From: Diphasiastrum complanatum
Taxonomy: Eukaryota > Streptophyta > Lycopodiopsida > Lycopodiales > Lycopodiaceae
Length of the DNA stretch: 64,000 nt
Direction: 5' to 3'
Assembly (NCBI GenBank): GCA_029204225.1
Contig: CM055098.1
Span: 22,821,367-22,885,366, forward strand
Shown here: positions 22,620 to 33,385 of the stretch, piece by piece
Numbering within the stretch: the stretch's first letter is position 1
Layout: each line of letters starts with the position of its first letter
The notes under the pieces: generated by a model
Database searches by the model: none
What the model was told of the DNA's origin: nothing
The model's input: only the letters and a program-made list of their open reading frames with translations
Program-made: the position numbers and the translations under genes

Positions 22620-23693
22620 ACCCCTACTCCCTCGATCGCATCATCATCATCGTCAACCGCATCTGCTCTATCCACAGAATTGTTGCTGGAGCAAATGACA
22701 AAATTACACAAACAACAGATGGAGCAACTTACGGCACAGTTTGACCAGAAATTGAAGGCCTTACAGGGAGCTGTAGCAGTAACGCCACATCAACCGGAAC
22801 CAAACCAGCTGCAATATCCAAGATGGGAAAATGTATGGTGTTTAGTGTGCATGCAAAACCATACAACAAACAAGTGTCTAGTCCTAAAGCAAAATCTGAG
22901 ACTGACACATAGATTCTGCCATCTGTGCAATGCAACATCGCACGATACGGCATTTTGCCCATTCAACTCCCGGATTGTTCAACAGAAGAGAAGTCCTTAT
23001 CATACTTCTTATCCTTACCATCAAGGGGCACCCAACGCGGCACCAAGGTATGGCGCACCAAATCAACCACAACGTATGGCCTTACTTGCTCCACCAGGGC
23101 CAGCCAATCAACAAGTGGCCCATGTAAACCTGACAGCAGTGGAACCAGAGATGCAAATGCCACCTCAACTTGAGCAGCAGCAATGGTACGGACCGGATGA
23201 ACCATTTTTGGATCTTGTCATAAATGAATATGTTTGGGTCTATGCAGCTCAAACTCAGCGTCAAGGCGAAAGAAATTACGGCTGCTATGGATGCGACGAA
23301 GGACACAAAATTGCGGAATGTCCCTACAAGGGACAATATACATCCTTCTGCCGAGAATGCGGTTATGGACACTGTTACAAGAATTGTCCATTTAAACTTG
23401 GAACCAGTGCACCTCTTAGCTTCATTGCAATACAACAACCAGCAGTTCCAGCAGGGATGCCATCAGAAGGATGACAATTCCACGCTCCTATGTTAGCTGT
23501 TATGCGAACATGGAAGAGGAAGGAAGTGGCTCCCTCACCACCACCATCGGTCACTGACGACCAACCCTCAAATTCAGCACCATATCCAAATGTGAGGGAA
23601 GAGAGAAGACAGTACCAGAAAATAAAACACTGGGTACAAAAAGCACAAGAGGAAGAATGGTTCCGGTTCTGCCTCTTGTTGCATGGCTGCTAA
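22600..23693 (+). pseudogene. Gypsy 2 gag/nucleocapsid, inverted relative to its pol
   Basis: The 299-residue frame 22575-23474 has a Ser-rich start and a coiled-coil segment (residues 35-65, EQMTKLHKQQMEQLTAQFDQ). It carries four zinc knuckles: C89-C92-H96-C101, C115-C118-H123-C128, C237-C240-H244-C249 and C259-C262-H266-C271. Three use C-x2-C-x3-H-x4-C and the second uses the canonical x4 spacing. A stop at 23472 and a frame change lead to 23490-23693, rich in Lys/Glu. The first residues of the frame, before about 22600, come from the neighbouring pol strand. It would bind and package element RNA. Its orientation, opposite to the pol at 21472-22619, indicates an inversion. Confidence 0.75.
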
Positions 23694-23870
23694 TCTGGGA
23701 AGGTGTGGTGCTTGATTTGCTATCCTTCGTGCTATTGATCGTCCCAATCTCAGATTTATCCGATGGCGGGTTCCAAAGTGATTGGACCTTGCTTATACAG
23801 GAGGATGCAGTTTGGATCTCAAGGATCTAATCGATCTAATCGGAAAGAAGTGAATTTTAGGCCTTTTACG
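23694..23870. other. Short unclassified segment between gypsy 2 and copia III
   Basis: Similarity to copia III begins at about 23871, next to GGTTGTTGAAGTCA. To the left the sequence continues past the gypsy gag with no recognisable domain. Confidence 0.4.
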
Positions 23871-26800
23871 GTGGTTGTTGAAGTCAATGCCTTGTACTCG
23901 GCTTCACAAGATGAAAGAGAAATTTTATCTTGCTTTTTGGAAAGCCAAGATATCACTCCTCCACAAAGAAACGTGACAAATGCACTTATGGACCTTCTAT
24001 CCATCTTACAAAATCTGAATCTGAAAATGCTCTCAAGTACAAGTTAGATCCTTGATAGAGAATGCCAAAAAATCTAGTATAAGAGACATATCTAAGCACT
24101 CTCTTGGCACTTTTCCAATGATGCATCAAGGAACCTTGCATATATTGACTTAACTTGCTTACACTATAACTCAAATCTGGTCTAGTGATTGTCAAATAGA
24201 TTAAGGAGCCTATTAGCTTCCTAAAGAGTGTGATGTCCTCAAAGAATGCTTCATCACAATCATTAGTAACTTTACAAGTTTGCTCCATAGGGGTGTCAAT
24301 CCCTTTACAATCTTTCATGCCAAACCTCTCAAGAATGGAAGTAGCATACCTTGATTGACTTATAGAAGTAAAATCACTACCTCTAGTAACTTCTATTCCA
24401 AGTATGAACTTAAGAAGTCCTAGATATACCATCTTGAATTCACTAGACAAGGAAACTTCAACATTTCTTATGGCTTCACCATCAGTTCTTGTCAATATGA
24501 TATCATCAACATAAATTACTAAAATGATGATTTTTCCATCATTACATTTGATGTACAAAGAAGGCTCATAAGAGCTAATCACAAAGCCAAGAGAGTAGAG
24601 AAATTAATCTATAGATCCACTTACATGCAAGTGGCTTCTTCCCATATGGAAGGCGTACAAGATTCCAAGTTTGATTATCTATCAAAGCATCAAACGCTAC
24701 TTGCATTGCATCTCTCCAAACTTGTGATCTACTTGCATCTTCATAACATGATGGCTCTTCAAGCATTGTGGTTTGAAAAGAGTAAGAGGTAGAAGGAGAT
24801 GTGTCTTCCCTTTGCTTTCCTTTCTCAAAGTATGTGAGCCTTGAAGGTTCGGCCTTGCTCCTTGTGGATCTTTTCGGTTCCTTTGGCACTTGATTTTGAT
24901 CTTCCAAAAGATCGCTTTCAAGAGGCTCCTCCTCGGGTGTTGCAAAATCTTCATCACCTAAGAGATTAGATGAATTTGGAGACAACTTGTAACTTTGAGA
25001 TTCATCAAACAAGACATCCTTGTTAACTTTTACTTTCTTTGAAATAGGATCAAATATCCTATATCCTTTGCTATTTTCACTATAGCCTACAAATATTCCT
25101 TTGAAGGAAGTTGCATCTTCTTTCCTTCTTGTTTCCAAAGGAATGTGGACATAACATATACATCCAAACACTTTAAAATCTTTTACATTGGGCTTATTGC
25201 CAAAGAAAGCTTGAAATGGTGAGATCCCACCAATAGCACTATTAGGAAGCCTATTACATAAGTAATTAGCACAAGTTATGGCCTCCCCCCAAAAAGTGAT
25301 GGGTAGAGATAAATCAAGCCTTAAAGACTTTGCACATTCACAAAGACTCCTATTTTTCCTCTCGGCCACGCCATTTTGTTGTGGGGTGTAAGGACAAGTG
25401 AGGTCTCTCTTAATTCCATTGATCTCACAAAAGTCTCTCATCTTGTTGGAGATATACTCTCCTCCATTATCACATCTTAGAACTTTAATGCAAGAACTAA
25501 GTTGCTTTTCCACTAGAGACTTAAACTTTACAAAAGCTTCATATACAAGGCTTTTCTTAGGCAATAATTCAATCCAAGTGTATCTAGCACAATCATCAAT
25601 AAAAGTCACATACATTAAAGCTCCTCCATTACTTTCATGAGAAAAAGTATGTACATCTGAATGGGTAAGATCTAAAGGTGAAGTAGATCTTGATAAAGGT
25701 CTCTTGTAGGAAGTCTTGTGTGACTTTGCAAGGCCACATGCCTCACACACTTTGCCACACTTCTTGAAAGCTTTTGGTAGGCCGAGAGCTAGCTCCTTTG
25801 ATGCCATGGATTCCATTGATTGAAGATTTTGATGGCCAAATCTTTTGTGCCAAAGCTCCACTTGAGTCAACTCCTCCCTAACCATATTCAGACTTTCAAT
25901 AGCCACATTCGCATCCAACTTGAAAATCCTTCCTTGCTTAATGCCACTAGCTATGCACTTATTATTTTTCAAGATGGAACACACTCCATTCTTGAAATGT
26001 ACATCTAGTCTATTGTCCATTAATTGACCAACACTAAGCAAGTTTTTTGTAATGGATGGAACATACAAAACATTATCAAGATCTATCCTTTTAGATGATC
26101 CTAAGCATAATGGAATAGATCCTATGCCATCTATCTTGCATTCTTGATCACTAGCTGTGTAGATTGATTTCTTAGAATCATTGCAAGAAAGAAGATAAGA
26201 AAAATAATGCTTGTTGAATGACATGTGGAAACTAGCCCCAATATCAATCCACCATGTCTCTTGGCTTGATGTTGGTGTAGGTGCTACCATCAAGGATGTG
26301 TTGAAGCCATCCTCTTCCTCCTCCCCTTGTGCAAGGTTGCCTTGATCTTCATTCCCTTGTGCATTCTTCTTCTTATAGCATTCGAAAGAAAAGTGTCCTT
26401 TCTTCCCACAAAAAAAACACTTCAACTTTGCTTTGTTCTTTTGCTTCCCTTTGGAGGTAGATGCTCCATCCTTTGACTCGGCCTCCTTGCCTCGGATCTT
26501 CTTGAAAGGATGAGACTTCTTCTTGCCTTTAGATGTGAAGTTTGCTTTCTCATCACCATTATGTAGTGATAAGGACCCCATTCTTGTTTTGAGGTGTAGA
26601 ATCCTACTCTCCTCGGCCACAAGACAATTATGCAATTTTTCAATTGATGGAAGCTGGTCTTGAATAGCAAAAGATTGAACTAGATTAGAGAACTCATCTC
26701 CTAATCCATTCAAGATTACTTGTACTAGTTCATTATCTTGGATCTTCTCTCCTATAGATCCCAATTTTTTGTTCAAGGATTTTATTCTTAGGACATACTC

Positions 26801-27168
26801 TTGTCCATTTTCTCCACTTCCCCTCATGCTTTGCAGGATCAAGTTTCTTAGAATAAGCACTCTTGAAGTGTTATTGGATTCATAAATGTTCTTTAGTGAA
26901 TCCCAAGCCTCTTTTGATGTGGTACAAGAAGCCACCTCGTTCAAGAGGTCATTGCTTACATTTAACTTCAAGCAATGTAGGGCTAATCTAACCCTTTTCT
27001 TGTACTTTAGTTTTTCTTGGGAGCTTGAGGCTCTTCCTCAACTCCTAAGACAATATCAAAGAGATCATGAACCACTAGTAGTGGTTCCATTCTTACTTTC
27101 CAAATGGAATAGTTTGTGGAAGTTAGTTTCTCACTAGATTCTAATATATATCCACCCATGGATGTCAT
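23871..27168 (-). mobile_element. Copia III gag-pol, near-complete but RT-deleted
   Basis: The ATG at 27168 starts gag, with SSEKLTSTNYSIWKVRMEP. A one-base frameshift near 27010 precedes the long frame 26971-24575. That frame contains the gag body, zinc knuckle CFFCGKKGHFSFEC, protease with DIGAS instead of DSGAS, and LYVPSITKNLLSVGQL. Pre-integrase WHKRFGHQN / CEACGLAK and integrase follow, with D (HSDV), D (RCDNGGEY) and E (NGVAERKN). About 340 bp of RT, including the first catalytic Asp block, is deleted at 24605. The YVDD part follows out of frame (24582-23986), then RNase H truncated at 23871. The 3' LTR is lost on the left. Confidence 0.9.
24575..26971 (-). pseudogene. Copia III gag-protease-integrase open frame
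   Basis: This is the longest open frame of the window, 798 residues. Domain order: gag (1-150), CCHC knuckle (about 185-198), aspartic protease (about 245-330), pre-integrase (about 370-410), integrase core (about 430-600) and an acidic linker. The integrase carries an apparently intact D-D-E triad and His/Cys box. The frame ends shortly after the deletion junction in RT (IYRLISLL then stop). It lacks the true gag start, which lies upstream in another frame. Closest relative in the window is copia IV; the gag at 48404-49318 is a more distant cousin. Confidence 0.9.
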
Positions 27169-27745
27169 TTTGAATGAAAGCCTATGAGATACACAAAGTT
27201 CTCGTGATAAGGTGTGATCTAAGATAGATTTCTAGCTTTCAAGAAGCTTCTAATCTCGGCCCAATCAATCCTAGTTCAACTTAGACGATGGTATAATAGA
27301 TCAACTACAAATATCCTAGCAATTCACTCCTCGAAGAAATTGATTCTAGTTCAAATTGGTTTGATATTCCACACACAATTAAGATTTGAACAAATCAGCC
27401 TTAAAGATCTGATCTAATGCTTCAAAATGAATTACCTCAATGACTCAAATCACTATTTGATCATTAGCATGCAATAGATTGAACTAGATCTAGACAATGC
27501 ACTAAAAGCCTTGAATTTTGGACTAGTATGCACTTTTCTGGATCAAAAACACTTATGGAAGTTAATTTGAAGGTTGTTGTACAGTTTCACACGTGTGGAC
27601 AGTACTTCAGCAACCCACAAATCAATCTTGACCAAAAACAATGATGTTACTTCTCTCTTTGAACTGGCCCTCTCAATTAGAACTCAAAAAGAACAAATTG
27701 TCAATGATTTCTCAAGTACTATTAATCATTTAGATCACTCTTAGA

Positions 27746-27761
27746 CTTGGCTCTGATACCA
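27746..27761 (-). promoter_or_regulatory. Primer binding site of copia III
   Basis: On the minus strand it reads TGGTATCAGAGCCAAG, directly adjacent to the LTR end at 27762. It is the initiator tRNA-Met type. The 27169-27745 interval is the untranslated leader, with a CACACGTGTG palindrome at 27588. Confidence 0.9.
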
Positions 27762-28613
27762 TGTTAATTTTCAGAGAAGAAGGAAAAATACTGATTGTAC
27801 TATCAATCATTAAGTGTTATTGATTTCTTAATCCAAAGATCTATCAAGTTCTAGATGTTAAATCTTGATCTAGATGCTTTACACTATGATTTAAGCAAGA
27901 GCAATGGATCAAATGATCAAACACATGGATGGGCGGCCTCACACGTGTGGAGGACAGTACGTGTACGGCTTGTTTACAAAGAGTAAAGTACATTAACTTA
28001 CAAATGCATTTCATTCATCAAAACTCAAGACAAATGTGAAAATCTCAACAAAACTAGAATTTGCCAATGTCACATCAACTTGTTATTGATTTGGTTGATC
28101 TCTTTATAGATCAAGTACATCCACGAGTTGTGTACTGTCCAGCAGGCCTTCACACATGTGAAGAGTGCCTAGTCATCCAGATCCACCAATGGGAGCCATA
28201 TGTGCTCATTTCCCAAAGTTGACTATTCTCTTTGGCTAGAAAACAAAAAGCTAGTCTTCCACATTTATAGGAATATTCCCTATAAAATAGGATCTAATGG
28301 AATCTTCCTATCTTATCTTCTAGAAGCTTATCCACACGTGTGAATGGTATCTTGACATGTGTGAGCAATAACTCATTCTCATGGAAGTGCAATCTATTTA
28401 CAAAAAGTTTGACCAATTTGACCATTTTCAACATTCTACTCAAAGGTCAATTTCACACTAGTGTAGATCAAGCCAAAACCATTATAACTTAATAAAAATG
28501 ACTTATGTACATTCTATCACATGTGGGAACAAACTCCACACGTGTGATATCCTATCAAGCTCAAATAACTTGAGATCTACAAGATACAACAAGTTGGAAG
28601 TGATATTTTAACA
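27762..28613 (-). mobile_element. Shared LTR A (852 bp) of the copia tandem
   Basis: In element orientation it begins TGTTAAAATATCAC and ends AATTAACA. The right boundary touches the polypurine tract of copia IV, and the left boundary touches the primer site of copia III. One LTR therefore serves both elements. It is nearly identical to LTR B (32247-33091). Six G-box-like palindromes, CACACGTGTG or one-base variants, occur at about 27940, 28151, 28333, 28355, 28518 and 28537. A TATAAATG lies on the minus strand near 28265-28272 and is conserved in LTR B. Confidence 0.9.
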
Positions 28614-28625
28614 CTCCTCCTCAGT
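28614..28625 (-). promoter_or_regulatory. Polypurine tract of copia IV
   Basis: It reads ACTGAGGAGGAG on the minus strand, between the stop codon of the polyprotein (28627) and the LTR start (28613). Confidence 0.85.
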
Positions 28626-28626
28626 T

Positions 28627-29223
28627 CTAACTTGGCAAGTCTAATGTACACATATCTACAGCTCCAAGAGCATTTCTTAACTTGAAAAACGAATCTTTAG
28701 CCAAAGTTTTGGTTAAGATATCAGCTATGCACTTGGATGAAGGCACATGATGAAGTTGAACCTCCTTGGATTGCACCTTCTCCCTTAGAAAGTGATGAGC
28801 TATCTCAATATGCTTTGTTCTAGCATGGAAGATCGGATTGGTAGCAATTTGTTGAGAAGCTTGATTGTCATAATAGATGCAAGGGACCTCCTCGGCCTTT
28901 AGCACTTGAAGCTCCACCAAAAGTCTTCTTAGCCATAGGAGTTCTTTGGTTGTTGAAGTCAGTGCCTTGTACTCAGCTTCACAAGAGGAAAGAGAAATTG
29001 TATCTTGCTTTTTGGAAAGCCAAGATATCACTCCTCCACAAAGAAAAGTGAAAAATGCACTTATGGACCTTCTATCCATCTTATCTCCTGCAAAATCTGA
29101 ATCCGAAAATGCTCTCAAGTACAAGTGAGATCCTTGATAGAGAATGCCAAAAAATCTATTAGAAGAGACATATCTAAGCACTCTCTTGGCATTTTTCCAA
29201 TGATGCATCAAGGGACCTTGCAT
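28627..29223 (-). pseudogene. Copia IV RNase H, open to the element end
   Basis: The 198-residue frame has FSDSDFAGDKMDRRS (first Asp), SLSSCEAEYKALTS (Glu), YYDNQASQQIA (Asp) and HIEIAHHFLREK near the C-terminus. It ends DMCTLDLPS just before the polypurine tract. All RNase H acidic residues are visible. It is separated from its RT by a frameshift or small deletion near 29250. Confidence 0.9.
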
Positions 29224-31653
29224 ATATTGACTTAACTTGCTTACACAAATCTGGTCTAGTGATTGTCAAATAGATTAAGGAGTCTATTAGCTTCCTAAAG
29301 AGTGCGATGTCCTCAAAGGATGCTTCATCACAATCATTAGTAACTTTACAAGTTTGCTCCATAGGGGTGTCAATCCCTTTACAATCTTTCATGCCAAACC
29401 TCTCAAGAATGGAAGTAGCATACTTTGATTGACTTATAGAAGTAAAATCACTACCTCTAGTAGCTTCTATTCCAAGTATGAACTTAAGAAGTCCTAGATA
29501 TACCATCTTGAATTCACTAGACAAGGAAACTTTAACATTTCTTATGCCTTCACCATCATTTCCTGTCAATATGATATCATCATTATAAAGTACTAAAATG
29601 ATGATTTTTCCATCATTATATTTGATGTACAAAGAAGGCTCATAAGAGCTAATCACAAAGCCAAGAGAGTAGAGAAATTAATCTATAGATCCACTTACAT
29701 GCAAGTGGCTTCTTTCCATATGGAAGGTGTACAAGATTCCAAGATTGATTATCAATCAAAGCAACCCCCCCCAAAAAAAAGTGAGGGTAGAGATACATCA
29801 AGTCTTAAAGACTTTCCACATTCACAGGTACTATTTTTTCTCTCGACCACCCTATTTTTTTGAGGAGTGTAAGGACAAGTGAGGTCTCTCCTAATGCCAT
29901 TGATCTCACAAAAGTCTCTCATCTTGTTGGAGATATACTCTCCTCCATTATGACATCTTAGAACTTTAATGCAAGAACTAAGTTGCTTTTCCACTAGAGA
30001 CTTAAACTTTACAAAAACTTCATATACAAGGCTTTTCTTAGGAAATAATTCAATCCAAGTGTATCTAGTACAATCATCAATAAAAGTCACATACATTAAA
30101 GCTCCTCGATTACTTTCATGAGAAAAAGTATGTACATCCGAATGGATAAGATCTAAAGGTGAGGTAGATCTTGTTAAAGATATCTTGTAGGAAGTCTTGT
30201 GTGACTTTGCAAGGCCACATGCCTCACACACTTTGCCACACTTCTTGAAAGCTTTTGGTAGGCCGAGAGCTAGCTCCTTTGATGCCCTGGATTCCATTGA
30301 TTGAAGATTAGGATGGCCCAATCTTTTGTGCCAAATCTCCACTTGAGTCAACTCCTCCCTAACCATATTCACACTTTCAATAGCCACATTCACATCCAAC
30401 TTGAAAAGCCTTCCTTGCTTAATGCCACTAGCTATGCACTTATTATTTTTCAAGATGGAACACACTCCATTCTTGAAATGTACATCTAGTCCATTGTCCA
30501 TCAATTGACCAACACTAAGCAAGTGTTTTGTAATTGATGGAACATACAAAACATTATCAAGATCTATCCTTTTAGATGATCCTAAGCATAATGGAATAGA
30601 TCCTATGTCATCTATCTTGCATTCTTGACACTAGCTGTGTAGATTGATTTCTTAGAATCATTGGGAGAAAGTAGATAAGAGAAATAATGCTTGTTCAATT
30701 ACATTTGGAAACTAGCCCCAATATCAATCTACCATGTCTCTTGGCTTGATGTTGGTGTAGGTGCTACCATCAAGGATGTGTTGAAGCCATCCTCTTTCTC
30801 CTCCCCTTGTGCAAGATTGCCTTGATCTTCATTCCCTTGTGCATTCTTCTTCTTATAGCATTCGGAAGCAAAGTGTCCTTTCTTCCCACAAAAGAAACAC
30901 TTCAACTTTGCTTTGTTCTTTTGCTTCCCTTTGGAGGTAGATGCTCCATCCTTTGACTCGGCCTCCTTGCCTTGCCTTGGATCTTCTTGAAAGGATGAGA
31001 CTTCTTCTTGCCTTTAGATGTGAAGTTTGCTTTCTCATCACCATTATGTAGTGATAAGGACCCCATTCTTGTTTTGAGGTGTAGAATCCTACTCTCCTCG
31101 GCCACAAGACAATTATGCAATTTTTCAATTGATGGAAGCTGGTCTTGAATAGCAAAAGATTGAACTAGATTAGAGAACTCATCTCCTAATCCATTCAAGA
31201 TTACTTGTACTAGTTCATTATCTTGGATCTTCTCTCCTATAGATCCCAATCTTTTGTTCAAGGATTTTATTCTTAGGACATACTCTTGTCCATTTTCTCC
31301 ACTTCCCCTCATGCTTTGCAAGATCAAGTTTCTTAGAATAAGCACTCTTGAAGTGTTATTGGATTCATAAATGTTCTTTAGTGAATCCCAAGCCTCTTTT
31401 GATGTGGTACAAGAAGCCACCTCGTTCAAGAGGTCATTGCTTACATTTAACTTCAAGCAATGTAGGGCTAATCTAACCCTTTTCTTGTACTTTAGTTTTT
31501 CTTGGGAGCTTGAGGCTCTTCCTCAACTCCTAAGACAATATCAAAGAGATCATGAACCACTAGTAGTGGTTCCATTCTTACTTTCCAAATGGAATAGTTT
31601 GTGGAAGTTAGTTTCTCACTAGATTCTAATATATATTCACCCATGGATGTCAT
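28627..31653 (-). mobile_element. Copia IV gag-pol with two internal deletions
   Basis: Nearly the same sequence as copia III. The start is at 31653 with the same gag frameshift near 31495. Gag frame 31456-30902, zinc knuckle, broken protease (30850-30550) and pre-integrase/integrase (30549-29752) follow, with D, D and E regions readable but degraded (RCHNGGEY replaces the Asp context). About 600 bp from the integrase end to the linker are missing at about 29763. The same 340-bp RT deletion as copia III is present at 29683. RT with YNDD (Tyr-Asn-Asp-Asp, a changed catalytic motif) lies at 29656-29174. RNase H at 29223-28627 is complete to a stop just before the polypurine tract. Confidence 0.9.
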
Positions 31654-32230
31654 TTTGAATGAAAGCCTATGAGATACACAAAGTTCTCGTGATAAGGTGT
31701 GATCTAAGATAGATTTCTAGCTTTCAAGAAGCTTCTAATCTTGGCCCAATCAATCCTAGTTCAACTTAGACGATTGTATAATAGATCAACTACAAATATC
31801 CTAGCAATTCACTCCTCAAAGAAATTGATTCTAGTTCAAATTGGTTTGATATTCCACACACAATTAAGATTTGAACAAATCAGCCTTAAAGATCTGATCT
31901 AATGCTTCAAAATGAATTACCTCAATGACTCAAATCACTATTTGATCACTAGCATGCAATAGATTGAACTAGATCTAGACAATGCACTAAAAGCCTTGAA
32001 TTTTGGACTAGTATGCACTTTTCTGGATCAAAAACACTTATGGAAGTTAATTTGAAGGTTGTTGTACAGTTTCACACGTGTGGACAGTACTTTAGCAACC
32101 CACAAATCAATCTTGACCAAAAACAATGATGTTACTTCTCTCTTTGAACTGACCCTCTCAATTAGAACTCAAAAAGAACAAATTGTCAATGATTTCTCAA
32201 GTACTATTAATCATTTAGATCACTCTTAGA

Positions 32231-32246
32231 CTTGGCTCTGATACCA
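32231..32246 (-). promoter_or_regulatory. Primer binding site of copia IV
   Basis: Same TGGTATCAGAGCCAAG on the minus strand as at 27746, directly adjacent to LTR B. Confidence 0.9.
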
Positions 32247-33091
32247 TGTTAATTTTCAGAGAAGAAGGAAAAATACTGATTTTACTATCAATCATTAAGT
32301 GTTATTGATTTCTTAATCCAAAGATCTATCAAGTTCTAGATGTTAAATCTTGATCTAGATGCTTTACACTATGATTTAAGCAAGAGCAATGGATCAAATG
32401 ATCAAACACATGGATGGGCGGCCTCACACATGTGGAGGACAGTACGTGTACGGCTTGTTTACAAAGAGTAAAGTACATTAACTTACAAATGCATTTCATT
32501 CATCAAAACTCAAGACAAATGTGAAAATCTCAACAAAACTAGAATTTGCCAATGTCACATCAACTTGTTATTGATTTGGTTGATCTCTTTATAGATCAAG
32601 TACATCCACAAGCTGCGTACTGTCCAGTAGGCCTTCACACGTGTGAAGAGTGCCTAGTCATCCAGATCCACCAATGGGAGCCACATGTGCTCATTTCCCA
32701 AAGTTGACTATTCTCTTTGGCTAGAAAACAAAAAGCTAGTCATTTATAGGAAGATTTCCTATAAATAGGATCTAATGGAATCTTCCTATCTTATCTTCTA
32801 GAAGCTTATCCACACGTGTGAATGGTATCTTGACATGTGTGAGTAAAAACTCATTCACATGGAAGTCCAATCTATTTACAAAAAGTTTGACCAATTTGAC
32901 CATTTTCAAGATTATACTCAAAGGTCAATTTCACACTAGTGTAGATCAAGCTAAAACCAATATAACTTAATAAAAATGACTTACGTACATTCTTTCACAC
33001 ATGGGAATAGACTTCACACGTGTGAGATCCTATCAAGCTCAAATAACTTGAGATCTACAAGATACAACAAGTTGGAAGTGATATTTTAACA
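32247..33091 (-). mobile_element. LTR B (845 bp), 5' LTR of copia IV
   Basis: It has the same ends as LTR A (TGTTAAAATATCAC ... AATTAACA) and differs by scattered substitutions and small indels, including a short deletion near 32740. Palindromic G-box motifs are again present. On its right the flank starts TTTTATGG; with the left LTR of the array missing, a target duplication cannot be tested. Confidence 0.9.
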
Positions 33092-33124
33092 TTTTATGGA
33101 TTAGTTCAGAAACTAATGGGATGA

Positions 33125-33265
33125 ATGCAAATGCTAAGGATCAATTGTGATTGTGATAGCATGATTAACAAAAAGAATACAAGAATTCATCATTCACAAG
33201 AATCACACACAAGTAAAAAAGGAGGGCTTTTGCAAGCAAGAGATAGGAAGGAGGAGATACTCTCT

Positions 33266-33310
<45 letters not shown>

Positions 33311-33385
33311 TCTCAATTGAAAATTGTTGCTACAAAATGGTGTCACATGCCCTTATATAGACATTCCTAGGGTTAGGGTTTTTTG
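33125..33385 (-). mobile_element. Gypsy-type LTR fragment, inverted copy of 10680-11110
   Basis: Read on the minus strand it has a CTATATAAGGGCATGTGACA promoter-leader, an AG tract and then the GCCCTCCTTTT-containing downstream block. The order and spacing match 10680-11110. It lies immediately beside the copia tandem, so the copia array may have inserted into or next to a gypsy element of this family. Confidence 0.75.
33260..33313. repeat. CT-rich microsatellite in LTR leader
   Basis: Mostly (CT)n with a few TTT interruptions at its left. It occupies the same position relative to the LTR TATA box as the long AG tract at 10805-10989. Confidence 0.95.

Noticed and set aside
22575-23474. A host zinc-finger protein gene
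   Set aside because: The knuckle pair matches the gypsy 1 nucleocapsid at 9220-9465, and the frame lies against a gypsy pol. It is an inverted gag.
27762-33091. Two independent insertions of the same copia family
   Set aside because: Only one LTR lies between the two interiors and it has no target duplication at either boundary, so a shared LTR from recombination fits better.
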